A stretch of 64,000 nucleotides of DNA from Asterias rubens. Its lineage: Eukaryota > Echinodermata > Asteroidea > Forcipulatida > Asteriidae. The stretch spans positions 1-64,000 of the forward strand of contig NW_022985700.1 in assembly GCF_902459465.1 (NCBI RefSeq), in the 5' to 3' direction. Both the position numbers and the translations under genes were made by a program. Shown here in pieces: positions 52,601-64,000 of the stretch (the stretch's first letter is position 1; each line of letters opens with the position of its first letter). The notes beneath the pieces are model-generated. The model was given only the letters and a program-made list of their open reading frames with translations, made no database searches and had not been told where the DNA came from.

Positions 52601-54851
52601 TTGTTTGACCTCAATTTTCATGAGGTCAATCAATGAATATTTCATGTAGTTAATACTTCATGAGCATGGTGAGTTTTCTTGCTTGACCTCAGCAGCGTCG
52701 GCCAATGCAAGGGTTCTATTTGCAAACACACATGTAGGCCCTTTTTGAAACCACGGCTACGGCTTTGGATTCGGCTTCAGGCTCCATCCTCTCCTCTGAG
52801 CGTGTATGAACAGCATGCGCAATATTGTCACAAAACAACCGCTAGGCCAAGCTAGCCTGAGCTGAATCCAAAGCCAAAGCCATGGTTTAGAAATAGGGCC
52901 ATTGAAGGTTGGACACTCTACTTACAGTGCTGCCATCATGGCTTCCTTTTCAGCCTGTTTGACTTTCTGACGCTCGTCATTAAGAGTACTTTCTTTATCC
53001 TTCCTATCCTTACTGAACCATTGCAGATCTTTTCCATCTTGCCAACGTCCAACTGGGGCTTTCAAAGAGTGGCCTAAAATGAGTACCAAAATTAAAAACA
53101 AATCATTATTTTATCAGTGTGTTTTAAAGTATTTGGCTACATGTAGTTGCTCTCTTCTTAAGTGGTGGCAAGATACAGGATACGGACGGAAAGTCTTCAT
53201 TGTAAGTTTAAGTTTAAAAGTAAAATTTCGCACATCCAGCCACAACTTTTTACCATGTTGCTTTTTATCCGACAGTGTCCGGTTATCTCCCTTCTTATTC
53301 TTAATAAAAATAATATTATAGGCCCTTCTAGGGCCTAATATATTTTACAATTTATTATTTAGTTAAATTAGGGATAACTTTCCATATGGGGCTACCACTT
53401 TTTCACCCTTTTTTACAAAAAGGGATTTCTCATTGAGGTAAATTAGAATAAGATTAGATAGGCACCACTACTAGTACTATCATAGCGTCATACGTTATCG
53501 ACCCTCATATGTTTTCGGTCCCCAACTTTGATTCCCGTTTATCGCGAGATTGTGCAAGCTGCACCGGTGACAGAAGCTATGCAGTTTACTCAAAGTCTGT
53601 ATCAGGCTTAATCATGCTGAGAAAAAAGTTTCCCGTCATTGGTTATGTTCAAACATTTATAAAATGATTGATTTTTGGTACTAATCACTAAGTGCATTAT
53701 TATGCCAACATTCAAATGAGTCAAAGAAACATCATCCAACCTCAAAAGTTCAAAACAAAATTACTATCTGCTAGATTGAGTTTCATTCTGCTTTAGTCAC
53801 TAGATGGATCACGTGAGGTGGTTACTATTTGGGATTCTATGGTGTGCCAATATGGGGAAAATATTAAAATATTTTAAGTGAAAATGACCAAAAATAATTT
53901 TTTTTGATTTACTGAATACTGTAATAAATTCCGATAAGCGTAATAAATATTAAGTCTACATTTAAAAGAAAATATCATAGATGGGTTTCTTATCTCCTGA
54001 AACCAAACATTACTGGTCTGAAATGGGGGAAAACGGATTGTTATGAAGTGTGTGTGTTTCAAGGGTGGGTGGGGTGTTTTACTTTCATGCATTATGATAT
54101 CTCTGGATTCTAATATATAATAGCCAAAATGCCTTAGGACAAAAATGTAATTAAATTTGTTAAGTAGTAATTTAATAATATTTTTGGTTTATTTTGCACG
54201 CCATACTAGCTTCTGAATATTCAATAAAATACCAACCAATGAAAGGTGTGAAAACATGTATCGTTGCTCCAACCAATGTCGTGCATGCATAAGCACTGTT
54301 AATGGCGGACTGTCTCTCGCAACGTAAAACAAAAACTTGACAAATTTCAACACATCATGAAGTGTAAGTGTTATTGTTAAAAAATTTGATAGATGATTTG
54401 AAAAAAAATAATTAGTTTTTGAATGTGTTGTGTGCAATTTTCCTGTTATCCTACTGAAAACACATGACACCAGGATATATAATTATTTCATATCAAATGA
54501 AAAAGTGGTGGCGCCGTACGGAAACTGGAAAAGTTTCAATAATTAACCACACAACCGAAATGCAGTACAACAACAAAATTAACACAACATAATAGTTCAA
54601 AACTTCTCCCCTGCACACGCACCCCATAACCATGCTGGCCACCATTACAAGACACGGACAAGACTCAAGTCGATACACCACGCACGTGTTTTTTTCCACA
54701 AATAAAGGGAAGTCACAAAACATAAACAAAACTTAAAGTCAAGACAAAAATACCAACCTAAATAATACTCTCTGTCTTTGTCTGTCTTCACACTGTCCCA
54801 TGTGAACTGGTCAGCACCACCTCTCGTTCCTCCTCGGGGAATGTAATACAT
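49257..54851 (-). CDS. MMTAG2: MMTAG2 (C1orf35) orthologue
   Basis: Six coding exons: 54851-54758, 53073-52926, 51880-51832, 51346-51279, 51153-50953 and 49635-49257, total 939 nt, 312 residues plus stop; all phases join. The N-terminus ([20 protein letters not shown], then [19 protein letters not shown], then DLQWFSKDR) matches the conserved start of the multiple myeloma tumour-associated protein 2 family, and a Glu/Lys-rich helix ending EKEAMMAAL follows. The C-terminal half is low complexity: Lys-rich, then Ser/Asp/Glu-rich (residues about 125-185), then an Arg/Ser/His-rich tail ending SSRRR. The human protein is about 263 residues. Its function is poorly defined; the RS-like tail suggests a nuclear RNA-associated protein. 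The gene is head to head with PSMD11. Confidence 0.86.
50393..50635. repeat. MITE with GGGGGCGTTCGTTTAGCT ends
   Basis: Left GGGGGCGTTCGTTTAGCTGC and right GGGAAGCTAAGCGAACGCACCC are inverted; CTCACTCGGGTGAGCCC pairs with GGGGCTGACCCGGGTGAGCC. The GC-rich content is unlike the surroundings. MMTAG2 intron 5. Confidence 0.82.
50655..50810 (-). mobile_element. tRNA-derived SINE-like element
   Basis: AATGTGTGTTAGCACTGTTT through CTCGGATGGGATTTGAACCC and a further tRNA-like arm CAGTGTCTTACCAACTAGGT. On the minus strand this is A box then B box. MMTAG2 intron 5. Confidence 0.75.
50953..51153 (-). CDS. MMTAG2: MMTAG2 exon 5 (Lys-rich and acidic-Ser stretch)
   Basis: A 201-nt exon, phase 2-2. It encodes a poly-Lys/Arg/Gln stretch followed by a run of Ser with Asp/Glu and ends ERLTQ. 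The same Lys-then-Ser order is found in vertebrate MMTAG2. Confidence 0.82.
51279..51346 (-). CDS. MMTAG2: MMTAG2 exon 4
   Basis: A 68-nt exon, phase 0 to 2, encoding [20 protein letters not shown] and the start of the basic stretch. It is supported by frame continuity into exon 5. Confidence 0.65.
51533..51581. repeat. Perfect inverted repeat, 24-bp arms, 1-nt spacer
   Basis: 51533-51556 and 51558-51581 are exact complements (outer GAAAGTCAGGCAAGACACTC). It is followed by GGGTTACCAGTTTGAATCCC, a B-box-like tRNA/SINE segment. MMTAG2 intron 3. Confidence 0.9.
51832..51880 (-). CDS. MMTAG2: MMTAG2 exon 3
   Basis: A 49-nt exon, phase 2 to 0, encoding [16 protein letters not shown]. It is located by splice consensus and frame only; the sequence itself is not diagnostic. 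Confidence 0.65.
52737..52900. repeat. Palindromic MITE with GGCCCT ends
   Basis: GGCCCTTTTTGAAACCACGG, GGCTTTGGATTCGGCTTCAG at left; AGCTGAATCCAAAGCC, CCATGGTTTAGAAATAGGGCC-type complement at right. 164 bp, 26 bp from MMTAG2 exon 2. Confidence 0.85.
52926..53073 (-). CDS. MMTAG2: MMTAG2 exon 2 (conserved core)
   Basis: Encodes [20 protein letters not shown] and the following charged helix to EAMMAAL, the most conserved part of the family. Phase 1 to 2. Confidence 0.88.
53074..54757. other. MMTAG2 intron 1, no feature seen
   Basis: AT-rich; no repeat family recognised. Confidence 0.45.
54758..54851 (-). CDS. MMTAG2: MMTAG2 exon 1
   Basis: Begins [16 protein letters not shown]. An upstream in-frame Met exists at 54881, but the family starts a few residues before RGG, so 54851 is preferred. 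The donor is GTTGGT, phase 1. Confidence 0.83.
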
Positions 54852-55221
54852 AACTAAATAGTATTTTACCAACAAAAACACTTAGTAAACCAAACGTTTC
54901 TGACAAAAGCAAAAGTTCCACTCCAAACAGACGACATTTCGTAAAATTGTGACGTGAACTTAAGGGGATTTCCTTCTCCATGCAACTCAGTGATGTCAAC
55001 GCAGTTGTGTTAGACTGGTATATACACTTTGTAGTTAAAATTAGTTCTATTGGAGTCTGGGTATAGTTCTACAGACCTACCGCTAAGGCATGGGTTCTGT
55101 AAGTAAACGAATGGCACAGACAGAAGACTGGTACCCGCTGTCGACCTTTTCATTTTACAACAATAGATCAATGAGACGTACGAGTAACCAGTTGAATGCA
55201 GCATTGGCAAAATTAGTCAAG
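54852..55221. promoter_or_regulatory. Putative bidirectional promoter between MMTAG2 and PSMD11
   Basis: Only 370 bp separate the two divergent start codons, so both 5' UTRs and core promoters must overlap or abut here. No clear TATA box is seen. Both are housekeeping-type genes, which often use such shared promoters. This is inference from layout. Confidence 0.6.
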
Positions 55222-63174
<7,953 letters not shown>

Positions 63175-63257
63175 GTTGGTGCAGTCAGTGTAAACAAGAT
63201 CATTCATTTTAATTGGAGGCAAACTAATGAACCATTGTGGGGTAAGGTTGTCCTCAC

Positions 63258-63303
63258 TTAAAGGCAGTGGACACTGTTTGTAATAACTCAAAATAAAGAC
63301 CGG
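63258..63303. repeat. Family A terminal fragment
   Basis: Only the first 45 bases (TTAAAGGCAGTGGACACTG onward) remain, ending abruptly. PSMD11 intron 7. Confidence 0.7.
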
Positions 63304-63408
63304 AAAACCCTTCTTTATGAATTCACCCATTTATTTGCACTCAACAATGTATGGTAATTGATGCAGGTGAAAAATAATTGCTGGGAGAACTCATAATACT
63401 TCAGCCAT

Positions 63409-63650
63409 GAACATAATAATAATAATAATAGCCCGTTTTTATATAGCGCTTTTCACACCCGGAGGGCGTCCCAAAGCACTTCACATTATTATCCCTGGTC
63501 ACTGGGCCTTAAATCACTCCTTAAAGCATCTCAGCTCCCTGGTGGGAGTATACAGCCTGTGCAACATTAATATGCGCTACTCGGCTAAATCAATCACAAG
63601 AACCACCTTTGCCCTCACAGGTACCCATTTACCGCATTTATGGGCATCAT
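63409..63650 (-). mobile_element. Same composite element, second copy
   Basis: (TAA)n then GCGCTTTTCACACCCGGAGG, CCCTGGTCACTGGGCCTTAA, GGGAGTATACAGCC and ATCAATCACAAGAACCA match 3800-4000. The tRNA-like head is not clear. PSMD11 intron 7. Confidence 0.7.
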
Positions 63651-64000
63651 TTTGCGGCATTCTGGGGGTGAGGAGATGGCTACAAAAAGTTACAGGAGCA
63701 GAACTATAAAAAAAATCAGACTGATATCAACAGAAACATAAAAACAAATGACCCAATGGTCCTCCCTACATAAACCTACTAAGCAGCCAACGCCCACTTC
63801 GTTGGAACTCGATACGTTCGGGTCATTCCAAAGGCACTTAATACAAAGTAAATACCAGAAATGCTGTGATTATAATAAATTAAGGGGATGACGGCCTGGA
63901 CGATACTAGGATACCGAAGAATTACACAATACAAAAACACAATTATCGATGGAGGTAACACACTTATTGTTTCTGTACAAGTTTTACCGTAGCTAGGCAC

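Noticed and set aside
55090-55221. N-terminal extension of PSMD11 from the Met at 55090
   Set aside because: The added residues have no counterpart in Rpn6; the family start is matched at 55222.

Overview
The window is animal nuclear DNA: AT-rich, with canonical GT-AG introns, conserved metazoan proteins, and introns and spacers crowded with short foldback/MITE-like elements, tRNA-derived SINEs and truncated LINEs. The repeat style and the EMI/EGF/VWD architecture suggest a marine invertebrate deuterostome, most likely an echinoderm and possibly a sea star. That placement is inferred from general familiarity, not from a search.

Layout. (1) 634-28815, minus strand: the 5' part of a large secreted gene. 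I resolved 26 exons whose phases all join without a frame break, giving about 1,442 codons. The order is signal peptide, EMI-like region, four EGF-like modules, then D1-D2-D'-D3 (VWD-C8-TIL-E units with a VWD-less D'), the assembly of von Willebrand factor, gel-forming mucins and SCO-spondin. The gene continues past the left edge. (2) 33734-34729 and 42069-43124, plus strand: two intronless paralogous class A GPCRs that both lack the TM6 and TM7 prolines. (3) 49257-54851, minus strand: six exons of an MMTAG2 (C1orf35) orthologue. (4) 55222 to beyond the right edge, plus strand: seven exons of PSMD11/Rpn6, a 26S proteasome lid subunit. MMTAG2 and PSMD11 are head to head with 370 bp between start codons, so they probably share a bidirectional promoter. 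No functional link joins the three gene groups.

Repeats. The main family is a roughly 350-400 bp element with ends like TTAAAGGCACTGGACAC (about 16 copies). Each well preserved copy has a small central palindrome, but the palindrome sequence differs between copies. Other elements are a GGGCCCAATTTCATAGAGC foldback (four copies), a CAGCCGATTTC-type foldback (three), a 1,325-bp hAT element with a perfect 8-bp target duplication and a recognisable dimerisation-domain remnant, several single MITEs, tRNA-derived SINEs and at least a dozen LINE 3' ends. The intron between EGF1 and the EMI exon also holds histone-like 3' stem-loops and a 33-bp minisatellite built on a TGCATATGCA dyad.

All exon boundaries come from reading splice consensus, phase and protein-family fit by eye. 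No alignment or transcript evidence was available.
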